The translations under genes were made by a program, and so were the position numbers. Shown piece after piece: positions 6,436 to 13,511 of a DNA stretch of 25,025 bases (its first letter is position 1; each line of letters opens with the position of its first letter). This DNA comes from an uncultured Spirochaetales bacterium (GTDB taxonomy: Bacteria; Spirochaetota; Spirochaetia; Sphaerochaetales; Sphaerochaetaceae). Below the pieces are notes generated by a model. The model searched no databases. It was not told the origin of the DNA and saw nothing but the letters and a program-made list of their open reading frames with translations. Where the stretch lies: positions 1-25,025 of the forward strand of contig CAKQRI010000030.1 in NCBI GenBank assembly GCA_934271365.1, given 5' to 3'.

Positions 6436-7068
6436 ATGGGAATTTTCACAAGGTTCAAAGATATAGTGAATTCAAATATCAATGCACTTCTCGACAAAGC
6501 TGAAGATCCAGAGAAGATGCTCAGACTCATGATCCAGGAAATGGAAGATACCGTAATCGAGATGAAATCATCCTGTGCCAGGGAGATGGCAGAAGAGATC
6601 AGGATGGGAAAGAGGATAAAGGAAGCAGAAAACACCATAGAGAGATGGCAGCAGCGTGCAGTGATGGCTATCGACAAAGGAAGGGAGGACATGGCAAAAG
6701 AGGCCCTTCTTGAGAAGCGCAGTGCACAGGAATCTCTTGAGAGAATGAGAAGCAGCTTCAAGAATCTCAGTGATTCAGTATCCAAGGGAAAAGAAGAGAT
6801 AAAGACGCTTGAAGATAAGCTTGATCAGGCAAAGGCAAAGCTTAAGGCACTGCAGGAAAAGCAGGCTGCTCTGCAGAGGGAGAAAGCCATGGATGACTCG
6901 TCCATACAGAGCAGATTTGATGAGATGGAAGACAGAATCAACAAGATGGCAGCATGGAATGAACTCGGAAAGAAGGAATCCAGCGCTGAAGATAAGTTCC
7001 AGAAGATGGAAAGAGACCAGGAAATCGAAGCCGAGCTCGAGAGAATGAAGATGGAGAAGGATAAATGA
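6436..7068 (+). CDS. pspA: Phage shock protein A, second paralogue
   Basis: A 210-residue PspA whose N-terminus (MGIFTRFKDIVNSNINALL, then DKAEDPEKMLRLMIQEMEDT) is very close to classical PspA, closer than that of the first paralogue at 3915. The remainder is coiled coil, including RWQQRAVMAIDKGREDMAKEA (about 74-94) and a basic/acidic C-terminal helix. The family coats and stabilises damaged inner membrane and in Enterobacteria restrains PspF. AAGGAG lies 8 nt before the ATG. Its stop overlaps the next start by 4 nt (ATGA), so the two are translationally coupled. It heads a sigma-54-dependent operon of four genes. Confidence 0.95.
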   Translation: MGIFTRFKDIVNSNINALLDKAEDPEKMLRLMIQEMEDTVIEMKSSCAREMAEEIRMGKRIKEAENTIERWQQRAVMAIDKGREDMAKEALLEKRSAQESLERMRSSFKNLSDSVSKGKEEIKTLEDKLDQAKAKLKALQEKQAALQREKAMDDSSIQSRFDEMEDRINKMAAWNELGKKESSAEDKFQKMERDQEIEAELERMKMEKDK

Positions 7069-7430
7069 GTGGGGTGCTTTCCCTCCTGATAATCTTCGGC
7101 TTCATGTTTCTGATCATAGCCGTCATTTCCGATAAGATATCTGAAGTGAAGAAGATGAGAATGAAAATCGAAGCAGCGCTGAGAGCTGAAGAGATGAAGA
7201 AAGGCTATGCACCTGGAACATACTCAAGAGCATTTGCATCAAAAAGCACATATAAAGAGATTCTGAAGGAAGAAAAGAGAAGAAAGAAGAAAGGATATGG
7301 TCCAGATGATTTCCAGAGAAGCGAAGAGAGTGACCGTGAAGCGCTGGAGAATGGGATAAAGGACTTAGAATCACGAATTGATAATCTGGATACAATCCTG
7401 AGAGAGAAGACTGGGAGGAAAAATAAATGA
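7065..7430 (+). CDS. Single-TM coiled-coil protein in the PspB position
   Basis: A 121-residue protein with one N-terminal membrane segment (about residues 4-22) followed by a long charged cytosolic tail. The tail has helical coiled-coil stretches (24-48 and 92-115) around a basic linker rich in Lys-Arg (70-84). PspB in E. coli has the same topology, one N-terminal TM then a helical tail, and the same place between pspA and pspC, but is only about 74 residues. I see no strong PspB sequence match, so this is a positional and topological analogue. It overlaps both neighbours by 4 nt (ATGA), which implies co-ordinated expression. Confidence 0.75.
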   Translation: MSGVLSLLIIFGFMFLIIAVISDKISEVKKMRMKIEAALRAEEMKKGYAPGTYSRAFASKSTYKEILKEEKRRKKKGYGPDDFQRSEESDREALENGIKDLESRIDNLDTILREKTGRKNK

Positions 7431-7828
7431 GAACACGAAGATGGACGAGATCTCCAAAAGGTCAGCTTCTTGGAGTTGTGACAGGACTTGCTGAATGGAA
7501 GGGCTTTCCTATTCAGACAACAAGACTGCTCTGTACGCTGCTGGTAATATTCACATCTGTATTTCCAGGTGTGCTTATATATCTTGTACTTGCCATGATT
7601 CTGCCCCTTCAGAAGCCAAGCGACTGGATTTCTGATGATGAAGCAGAGAAAAGCAATAGCTTCCATTTCAGAAAGAAGAGCTATGAAGACGCAGAATTCC
7701 ACGAGGAGAAGTCAACAGAGGATCTCAAGAAGGAATATGAGAATCTGAAAAAGAAAGTCGAGACAATGGAAAACGACATATTTGACAGAGAAAAGGACTG
7801 GGACAACAGATTCAAAGGAGAGAATTGA
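7427..7828 (+). CDS. pspC: PspC-domain membrane protein
   Basis: A 133-residue protein. Residues 1-62 form a PspC domain: a basic start (RTRRWTRSPKGQLLGVVTGLAEW), then a hydrophobic block (about 32-60, TRLLCTLLVIFTSVFPGVLIYL and following) able to span the membrane. Residues 90-125 form a charged coiled coil that may contact PspA or the preceding coiled-coil protein. PspC senses envelope damage in known systems and releases the PspA-PspF brake. Its start overlaps the preceding stop by 4 nt and the next gene starts 1 nt after its stop, so it is internal to the operon. Confidence 0.88.
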   Translation: MRTRRWTRSPKGQLLGVVTGLAEWKGFPIQTTRLLCTLLVIFTSVFPGVLIYLVLAMILPLQKPSDWISDDEAEKSNSFHFRKKSYEDAEFHEEKSTEDLKKEYENLKKKVETMENDIFDREKDWDNRFKGEN

Positions 7829-7829
7829 G

Positions 7830-8633
7830 ATGCTTGAATATTCCAGAAAGACCATACTGGCTCTCATTATCGCTGTTTCTGCAATATGGATTGCATTCCT
7901 AGGCTATAGATGGAAAGTAAGGCACTCAAGCGCTGATTTAGTCCTAGGTGCAGAATATACATCGATCAGCCTGAAAGCCGCAAAGTCTGATATTATCATT
8001 GAGAGAGGAAGCAGTGATAGCATAGTAATACATGGAAGCAGGATAAAAGCTTTCAAAGAGAATCCAAGTGGAAGCTCAATAACAGTCACAGCAGAAGAGC
8101 ATATATATGCAAATGGGATAATCAGGATATCACTTCCATACAGCAATCTTAAGGCATTTGAAATCTCAGCCTCAGCAGGAGATATAGATGCATCATCTGT
8201 CAAAGCAGACAGAATATCTATCTCAATAAATGCTGGAGATCTAAAAATAGCAGATGCAAATGCAGATAGCATAAGCCTGAGCAGCAAAGCTGGAGATATT
8301 GAGATATATGATACAAGGTGCAATGATCTTAATATCAAGGCATCTGTAGGCGATATAGAGGCAATCGGGATAGACTGCAGCAATGCATCAATAAGAACAT
8401 CAACAGGAGATATTTTCCTAGAGCCAGATCGGATTGAGAATATTGATATATCAATGACAACCGGAGATGCTGAAATACGCCTAAGCCAGGAGCCGGCTCT
8501 TATCAGAGCCAATACTGCAATGGGAGATGTATCATACAATGAGAAGTCTGTTTCATCTGGCGAAATACATGGAGGCGGAACAGTTTCCGGGAATATAGTC
8601 AGCACCACAGGAGATATATCCATATATTACTGA
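7830..8633 (+). CDS. DUF4097 (toastrack-like) beta-solenoid membrane-anchored protein
   Basis: A 267-residue protein with an N-terminal hydrophobic segment (about 6-23, membrane anchor or uncleaved signal) followed by an extracytoplasmic beta-rich repeat region. Successive rungs of about 20 residues carry the same turn: SAGDID, NAGDLK, KAGDIE, SVGDIE, STGDIF, TTGDAE, AMGDVS, TTGDIS. This is the DUF4097/toastrack pattern of LiaG-type proteins and of PspC fusions in other phyla, encoded here as a separate gene. I chose the ATG at 7830, with AAAGGAG 9 nt upstream and one base after the pspC stop. A longer frame from 7782 would overlap pspC. A role as the envelope-facing part of the Psp sensor is inferred. 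Confidence 0.83.
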   Translation: MLEYSRKTILALIIAVSAIWIAFLGYRWKVRHSSADLVLGAEYTSISLKAAKSDIIIERGSSDSIVIHGSRIKAFKENPSGSSITVTAEEHIYANGIIRISLPYSNLKAFEISASAGDIDASSVKADRISISINAGDLKIADANADSISLSSKAGDIEIYDTRCNDLNIKASVGDIEAIGIDCSNASIRTSTGDIFLEPDRIENIDISMTTGDAEIRLSQEPALIRANTAMGDVSYNEKSVSSGEIHGGGTVSGNIVSTTGDISIYY

Positions 8634-8639
8634 CAGCAG

Positions 8640-8662
8640 GCCCATCCAAGTGATGGGCTTTT
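8640..8662 (+). terminator. Rho-independent terminator of the pspA-pspC operon
   Basis: GCCCATC (8640-8646), a 5-nt loop and GATGGGC (8652-8658) form a perfect 7-bp stem followed by TTTTC. It starts 7 nt after the DUF4097 gene stop and touches the end of the convergent PIN fragment. Confidence 0.8.
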
Positions 8663-9012
8663 CAACTGCCTGATTCTAGTCTTGCCATTATCTCTTTTAT
8701 CGGGAGCTTGATCTCACGTCCATTGAAAAGCATGAGTTTTGTCAGCATCTCTTTGTACTCAGTCTCGTTTATCAAACAGGATTCTTTTAGCTTATCGATA
8801 ATGCCAAGTATCCCGATAACATCTACATGTTCAGCACTAGCAGCACTCCTCAAAGCATAGTCTCCAGTCATTAGCTTAATTCTCCTCTCTTTAGCAATTG
8901 CCAGAGCAATGCAATCATAAACAGAGAGCTTTCTGTATTTTCTTCCAAAATCCTCAGCCATGAAGAATTCGTCATCAGGTAGTTTAAGAGAGAAGCTTAG
9001 ATGCCAAAGCAT
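8662..9012 (-). pseudogene. PIN-domain protein fragment (N-terminus missing)
   Basis: A 116-codon frame with the C-terminal half of a PIN-domain nuclease of the VapC/DUF3368 kind. LSVYDCIALAIAKERRIKLMT carries the conserved mid-domain Asp, and GDYALRSAASAEHVDVIGILG resembles the last beta-alpha unit and supplies another acidic residue. Full proteins of this type begin with a D-T/S strand some 60 residues earlier, and no such segment is present here. No ribosome-binding site precedes the ATG at 9012. Upstream the frame only continues antisense into the aspS leader. No antitoxin gene is adjacent. A decayed toxin or orphan remnant is most likely, though a short functional protein cannot be excluded. 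Confidence 0.55.
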
Positions 9013-9046
9013 AGATACGGTAGTTTTTTCTTGAATCTGATGATAA

Positions 9047-9052
9047 TATACT
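9047..9052 (+). promoter_or_regulatory. Candidate -10 element of the aspS operon
   Basis: TATACT lies 22 nt before the aspS ATG. A T-rich run (9024-9029) sits 17 nt further upstream and would be a poor -35 element. AAGGAG (9060-9065) is the ribosome-binding site. Confidence 0.4.
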
Positions 9053-9074
9053 CTAGTCCAAGGAGTGATTAAAA

Positions 9075-10865
9075 ATGGAAGAAGCTTTCATGCAGAGAAC
9101 AGTCACTTGCGGTGAGCTAAGAGCCTCCGATGAGGGAAAGACAGTTGTTCTCAATGGTTGGGTGCATAGAGATAGAAACCATGGCGCCCTTCACTTCATC
9201 AGCCTTCGTGACCGATATGGTCTCACTCAGGTTGTAGTAGATGATGATGCCAGTGAAGAGCTGCAGAGAAAAGCAGCTGAACTGAAGCTTGAATACTGCA
9301 TTGCAGTAAAAGGTCTTGTCAGACGCAGACCTGATGATATGATCAATGATGATATGGCTACTGGAGAGATTGAGGTCAAGGCAGAGAAGATTGAGATCCT
9401 CAGCCAGTCAGCTACACTGCCATTCATGATTGAAGATGAATCAAACGCAAAGGAAGATCTGAGACTGAAGTACCGCTTCCTAGATCTAAGAAGCAAGGGA
9501 ATGCAGGACAGGATCCGCATGCGCCATGAGATAATCAAGGCAATCAGGGAATATTTCTATAAGACAGATTTCTATGAGATTGAGACACCTACTCTGATCA
9601 GATCGACACCAGAGGGAGCTAGAGACTTCCTTGTACCATCCAGAATATATCCTGGAAAGTTCTTCGCACTTCCTCAGTCACCTCAGCTTTATAAGCAGCT
9701 TCTGATGGTATCTGGATTCGATAAGTACTTCCAGATTGCAAGGTGTTACAGAGATGAGGACCCAAGAGGAGACAGACAGCTTGAATTCACACAGCTCGAT
9801 ATCGAGATGAGCTTTGTAAAGAGAGATGATGTGCTTGCTCTCATGGAAGATATGTTCGGAGAGGTATTCAGAAAGGTACTCAACACAGAGCTTCCTGCAC
9901 ATTTCAGAAGAATCCCATACTATGATGCAATGAACACATATGGCTGCGATAAGCCAGATCTCAGATTCGGCGTCGAAATGCATGATGCTTCTGACTTTGC
10001 AAAGGAATCAACATTCAATGCATTCACAGAGACACTTGCAAATGGTGGCTATGTAAAATATCTTGTAGCACCTCACAAAGAAGGCCATGACTACACAAGA
10101 AAGTACCTTGCAGAGCTTGAGGCTGCTGCTAAGATCTATGGAGCTCATGGACTTGCATGGATGAAGGTTGAGAACGGCACACTCTCAGGTGGTGTCTCAA
10201 AGTTCTTCCAGGGAAAAGAGAGCCTTGTTCTTGAGAAGACAGGAGCAAAGGATGGAGAGGTAATCCTTCTTGTTGCACATGACAACTGGAAGAAATGCTG
10301 CAATAGCTTAGGCGCAGTAAGAAGCAAGCTCGGAGCAGATCTGGATATTATAAAGCCTGGCTATGAGTTCTGCTGGATCATTGACTTCCCTCTCTTTGAA
10401 TACAATGAGGATGAAGGTCATTGGGAAGCTGCTCACCACATGTTCTCAATGCCTCAGGTTGAATATCTCAGCACACTTGAATCAGATCCAGGTTCTGTAA
10501 AGGGAGACCTATACGACCTTGTTCTCAATGGCTATGAGCTTGCAAGCGGTTCAATAAGAATCCATGATATCGAGCTTCAGAAGAGAATCTTCAGAATCTG
10601 CAATATCCCAGATGATGTAGCTGAGCAGAAATTCGGATTTCTGCTTGATGCATTCAAGTTCTCTCCACCACCACACGGAGGAATCGCACCTGGAATTGAT
10701 AGGCTCTGCATGATTGTATGCGGACAGTCTTCGATAAAGGAAGTAATAGTATTCCCTAAGAATACAGCAGCTCTCTCTCCTATGGATGATTCACCATCAT
10801 ATGTAGAGCAGAAGCAGCTTGATGAGCTTGGTCTTTCAATTGTGAAGAAAGAAAAAGAAAATTGA
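9075..10865 (+). CDS. aspS: Aspartyl-tRNA synthetase (bacterial type)
   Basis: A 596-residue class II aminoacyl-tRNA synthetase that charges tRNA-Asp (or both Asp and Asn tRNAs if nondiscriminating, which I cannot tell). It has the N-terminal OB fold with GWVHRDRNHGALHFISLRDR (about 28-47). Class II motif 2 is RCYRDEDPRGDRQLEFTQLD, and motif 3 near the C-terminus is GGIAPGIDRLCMIVCG. The length of nearly 600 residues fits the bacterial form carrying the GAD insertion. AAGGAG lies 9 nt before the ATG. Its TGA stop overlaps the TTG start of the following flavoprotein gene, so the four genes 9075-12989 are probably one transcript. Confidence 0.97.
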   Translation: MEEAFMQRTVTCGELRASDEGKTVVLNGWVHRDRNHGALHFISLRDRYGLTQVVVDDDASEELQRKAAELKLEYCIAVKGLVRRRPDDMINDDMATGEIEVKAEKIEILSQSATLPFMIEDESNAKEDLRLKYRFLDLRSKGMQDRIRMRHEIIKAIREYFYKTDFYEIETPTLIRSTPEGARDFLVPSRIYPGKFFALPQSPQLYKQLLMVSGFDKYFQIARCYRDEDPRGDRQLEFTQLDIEMSFVKRDDVLALMEDMFGEVFRKVLNTELPAHFRRIPYYDAMNTYGCDKPDLRFGVEMHDASDFAKESTFNAFTETLANGGYVKYLVAPHKEGHDYTRKYLAELEAAAKIYGAHGLAWMKVENGTLSGGVSKFFQGKESLVLEKTGAKDGEVILLVAHDNWKKCCNSLGAVRSKLGADLDIIKPGYEFCWIIDFPLFEYNEDEGHWEAAHHMFSMPQVEYLSTLESDPGSVKGDLYDLVLNGYELASGSIRIHDIELQKRIFRICNIPDDVAEQKFGFLLDAFKFSPPPHGGIAPGIDRLCMIVCGQSSIKEVIVFPKNTAALSPMDDSPSYVEQKQLDELGLSIVKKEKEN

Positions 10866-12004
10866 GCAGAACAATATATCCAGCTCTGATCATCGGAGCT
10901 GGAGCCTCAGGCCTTTTTGCGGGATCAATTCTTGGCAGAAAGGCCCTTATTTTAGAAAAGAACCAGATTCCCGGAAAAAAGCTGCTGCTTACAGGCGGAG
11001 GCAGATGCAATTACACGCACTCAGCATCCGTACCCGAGCTTCTTCCCCATTATAATGCAAACCAGAATCACATTAAGAAAATCCTGTATCGACTGCCACC
11101 ATCTGAGATAATCAGCTACTTCAGGTCAATCGTAATAGAAGAATCAATAGAAGATGGAGGGAAAGTATTCCCAAGACATGGGGATGCCTCATCTATTTCA
11201 GCAGCACTTGCATCCAAATGCAATATAGCATATGGAGTTAATGCTGAGAGGATAACAGAAGAAGATGGAATCTTCACTGTCGAGGCAGGTAGTGTAAAAT
11301 ACTATGGACAGAATATAATCATAGCAGCAGGGTGCTCTGCATACCCACAGACAGGAAGCGATGGAAAGGCACTTGGGATTCTGAAGTCACTTGGCCATGA
11401 CTGCACAGGATTCACAGCAGCTCTAGCGCCACTGGAACTAGAAAGAAAGCTCAGTGATGCAGAGGGAGTAACCCTGGATATATCAATCAAGATGGGAAAG
11501 AAGATAGCTGATGGCAGTGCTGTGATAACAAGAAAAGGCATCTCAGGGCCTGTAGCTCAGAACATCTCGTATCTCCTATCAGAAAAGAAAGATATAGAGA
11601 TAAGGTTCTGCAATATCACAAAAAATGAGCTCATGTCTAATAGCGGCAAAATGCAGGTAAAGAATGCAATAGCATTACCTCCTCGGCTCCTATCATCGCT
11701 TCTAGGTCCTATCTCTCAGAAAAGAATCGGAGACCTCACTAGGAATGAAATAGACACAGCAATACGGGAGCTTACAGCATTTAGGACAAAAGCCAGAGCT
11801 ATAAAAGAAGCTGGAATGACATGCTATGGCGGAGCACTCCTTTCCGGCTTCAATCTGAACACAATGGAGTCGAAGAGCATAAAGGGATTATATGCTGCAG
11901 GAGATATCCTTGAGCCGTCTGCAGACTGTGGAGGATATTCTCTGACATTTGCTTTCGCAACTGCATATATTGCAGCTGTTTCAATTGCAGAACAGCTGGA
12001 ATAA
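10862..12004 (+). CDS. HI0933/YhiN-family FAD-dependent oxidoreductase
   Basis: A 380-residue flavoprotein of the HI0933/YhiN (BaiN/RdsA-like) family with predicted NAD(P)/FAD-dependent redox activity on an unknown substrate. The dinucleotide-binding GAGASGLFAG is at residues 12-21. The family signature PGKKLLLTGGGRCNYTH runs from about 37 to 53. The C-terminal GLYAAGDILEPSADCGGYSL completes the FAD site. It starts with TTG at 10862, overlapping the aspS stop as TTGA. No alternative ATG exists before the FAD motif, so the rare start is well supported. Translational coupling to aspS may compensate for the weak ribosome-binding site. Confidence 0.9.
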   Translation: MSRTIYPALIIGAGASGLFAGSILGRKALILEKNQIPGKKLLLTGGGRCNYTHSASVPELLPHYNANQNHIKKILYRLPPSEIISYFRSIVIEESIEDGGKVFPRHGDASSISAALASKCNIAYGVNAERITEEDGIFTVEAGSVKYYGQNIIIAAGCSAYPQTGSDGKALGILKSLGHDCTGFTAALAPLELERKLSDAEGVTLDISIKMGKKIADGSAVITRKGISGPVAQNISYLLSEKKDIEIRFCNITKNELMSNSGKMQVKNAIALPPRLLSSLLGPISQKRIGDLTRNEIDTAIRELTAFRTKARAIKEAGMTCYGGALLSGFNLNTMESKSIKGLYAAGDILEPSADCGGYSLTFAFATAYIAAVSIAEQLE

Positions 12005-12033
12005 AACCAGCTTTTCTGTGCTATACTCCTCTT

Positions 12034-12423
12034 ATGGCAAGACCTAGAACAATAGAAGCACACTTTTCAGAATATAGCGAATACTTTGAAACACCCGGAG
12101 GAGACAAGCATTGCTACTCATCCTCTTCTGGCCCATATGAATACCTGCTCGGAGCCCTTGCAGGCTGTTTCTTCTACACGCTTTCATCTTTTGAAAGAAA
12201 ATGCAGCTGGTCACGTATTGATATAAAAGCAAGCGGGATAAAGAGGCCTGAGATTCCAACAACGCTGGAAGAGACAGTGCTTACGATAACAGTCCATGGG
12301 GCTGATGACAAGTCTGATTTTGAGAAGCTAGTCAGAAGAGCTGAGGCTGAATGTTCTATATATAATACAATAAAATGCGTGAGCACAATCAGAACAGATA
12401 TCATATATGAGGATGAAAGATGA
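12034..12423 (+). CDS. OsmC-family protein
   Basis: A 129-residue OsmC/Ohr-fold protein; characterised members reduce organic or lipid hydroperoxides through two cysteines. Cys45 lies in the helix GPYEYLLGALAGCFFYTL, equivalent to the usual LLLAALAGC motif. Cys107 lies in AECSIYNTIK, equivalent to CPVSNTL. The subfamily and substrate are unclear. No Shine-Dalgarno sequence precedes the ATG. TATACT ends 7 nt upstream of it, so an extra leaderless transcript is possible in addition to read-through from aspS. Its last 4 nt overlap the next start (ATGA). Confidence 0.88.
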   Translation: MARPRTIEAHFSEYSEYFETPGGDKHCYSSSSGPYEYLLGALAGCFFYTLSSFERKCSWSRIDIKASGIKRPEIPTTLEETVLTITVHGADDKSDFEKLVRRAEAECSIYNTIKCVSTIRTDIIYEDER

Positions 12424-12989
12424 ACAGAGAACGCCAGATTGAGCTTTTTGATGATTTCAGACGCAGTATGCTCTCATATTTCTCAGTTTATGATAATAAA
12501 AATGAAGAAAAACGAAAAAAGAGCACAACAAGCCATAGAATAGCACTAGCACTCTCAAAAGAGATGAATGGAACTGAAGCAGATCTAGACCTAGATGGAG
12601 TAGATATTCTGATCCATATAAAGGAAAAGCCTGTGCTTGCGCTCTTCTGGTCTTCCACATATCTGACAGAGAAGGAAAAGGAAAAGGCAAGACTATACCA
12701 CATAAGCAGAAATCCTGCCCTCACTCTTGCATTCTCACTGCTTGAAGATAAGGATTATCTTCTTGTATACCGCTTTGAAAAGGACTATCTCGAATATCTT
12801 CACATCAATAAGGAAGACTTCTCAGAGTATCTTCTGAAAAGATGCCAGATTGAAAGCGGGAAGGCTGAGTCTGATGGACAGCTTCTTTTCGATATCACAA
12901 AGAAAAGAAGGAGAAGAGTCAGAAGCCAAGAGGCTTCTCAACAAAAAGAAGCTCAACAGTCTGCCCATTCATCGGATGAGATACAGTAA
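12420..12989 (+). CDS. Protein of unknown function (189 aa)
   Basis: I do not recognise this protein. It overlaps the OsmC gene by 4 nt (ATGA), which supports the start and co-expression. Residues 1-20 are helical (IELFDDFRRSMLSYF). Residues 52-80 contain DLDLDGVDILIHIKEKPVLALFW, in which an acidic strand followed by K-x-K loosely recalls a PD-(D/E)XK nuclease core; this is weak. Residues 160-169 are very basic (KKRRRRVR). The tail from residue 167 on is low-complexity and is encoded opposite the last 71 nt of the convergent LUD gene, so it was probably gained by read-through of an older stop. Confidence 0.65.
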   Translation: MNRERQIELFDDFRRSMLSYFSVYDNKNEEKRKKSTTSHRIALALSKEMNGTEADLDLDGVDILIHIKEKPVLALFWSSTYLTEKEKEKARLYHISRNPALTLAFSLLEDKDYLLVYRFEKDYLEYLHINKEDFSEYLLKRCQIESGKAESDGQLLFDITKKRRRRVRSQEASQQKEAQQSAHSSDEIQ

Positions 12990-13509
12990 CAGATCCATTG
13001 CAGATGCACTCCATGCTGCTGCAGTCAAAGCAGTGGCCTTCCTTTACGCATGGTGTATTGCGTGAAAGCCTTTCCGCATTCTTTACAGCTGCAACATTCC
13101 TCGCTCTATAAATAGCAGATGAAAGGTCAGGCTCAATCTTATTCTCTCCGATTATATAGATGACATGTCTTGGTCCATAGAGAGATGCCGACACCCTGTT
13201 TCCGCTGCCATCTATATTAACAAGCTCTCCGCTTTCGCTGACGCCGTTAGCGCTCAGGATATAGAAATCTGCATTTGCGGCATTCTTTAGCACATCAGGG
13301 CTCTTATCCTTCCAGTGCCAGAATACATCACTTACTTTCACAAGCTCATCATATATACCGCACTGCTCTACAGTCATAGAGCCACCGATTCCAACACTGG
13401 ATCCAGAAGCGAGAGACTTAACATAGTCCCTCACTTCCTTTTCAGATTCAAAGAAAGACACATGGAATCCATGTCTTTCAAAATTCTTCTTAAGCTTTTC
13501 CTTGTCCAT
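12919..13509 (-). CDS. LUD-domain protein (LutC/YkgG-like, DUF162)
   Basis: A 196-residue protein of the LUD family, whose characterised members take part in lactate utilisation (LutC/LutB). The core GSSVGIGGSMTVEQCGIYDEL (36-56) and ADFYILSANGVSESGELVNID (80-100) are typical. A C-terminal cysteine cluster (Cys154, 160, 163, 168 and 170, in TPCVKEGHCFDCSSMECIC) could bind metal, as in the stand-alone anaerobe subfamily. No LutA or LutB partner is nearby, so lactate oxidation is not demonstrated. It is the last gene of the minus-strand operon and starts 2 nt after the DUF6062 stop. Its 3' end overlaps the convergent gene by 71 nt. Confidence 0.87.
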   Translation of the reverse strand: MDKEKLKKNFERHGFHVSFFESEKEVRDYVKSLASGSSVGIGGSMTVEQCGIYDELVKVSDVFWHWKDKSPDVLKNAANADFYILSANGVSESGELVNIDGSGNRVSASLYGPRHVIYIIGENKIEPDLSSAIYRARNVAAVKNAERLSRNTPCVKEGHCFDCSSMECICNGSVTVSHPMNGQTVELLFVEKPLGF

Positions 13510-13511
13510 AA

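Noticed and set aside
7782..7829. Extended N-terminus for the DUF4097 protein
   Set aside because: It overlaps pspC out of frame and has no ribosome-binding site, while AAAGGAG precedes the ATG at 7830.
7904..8623. Long minus-strand frame opposite the DUF4097 gene
   Set aside because: It mirrors the repeat-rich solenoid gene and has no recognisable domain; the plus-strand gene has operon context and a ribosome-binding site.
8985..9012. TTGGCATC-type element near the PIN fragment as a sigma-54 promoter
   Set aside because: The GG and GC elements are not 12 nt apart, so it cannot work as a sigma-54 promoter.
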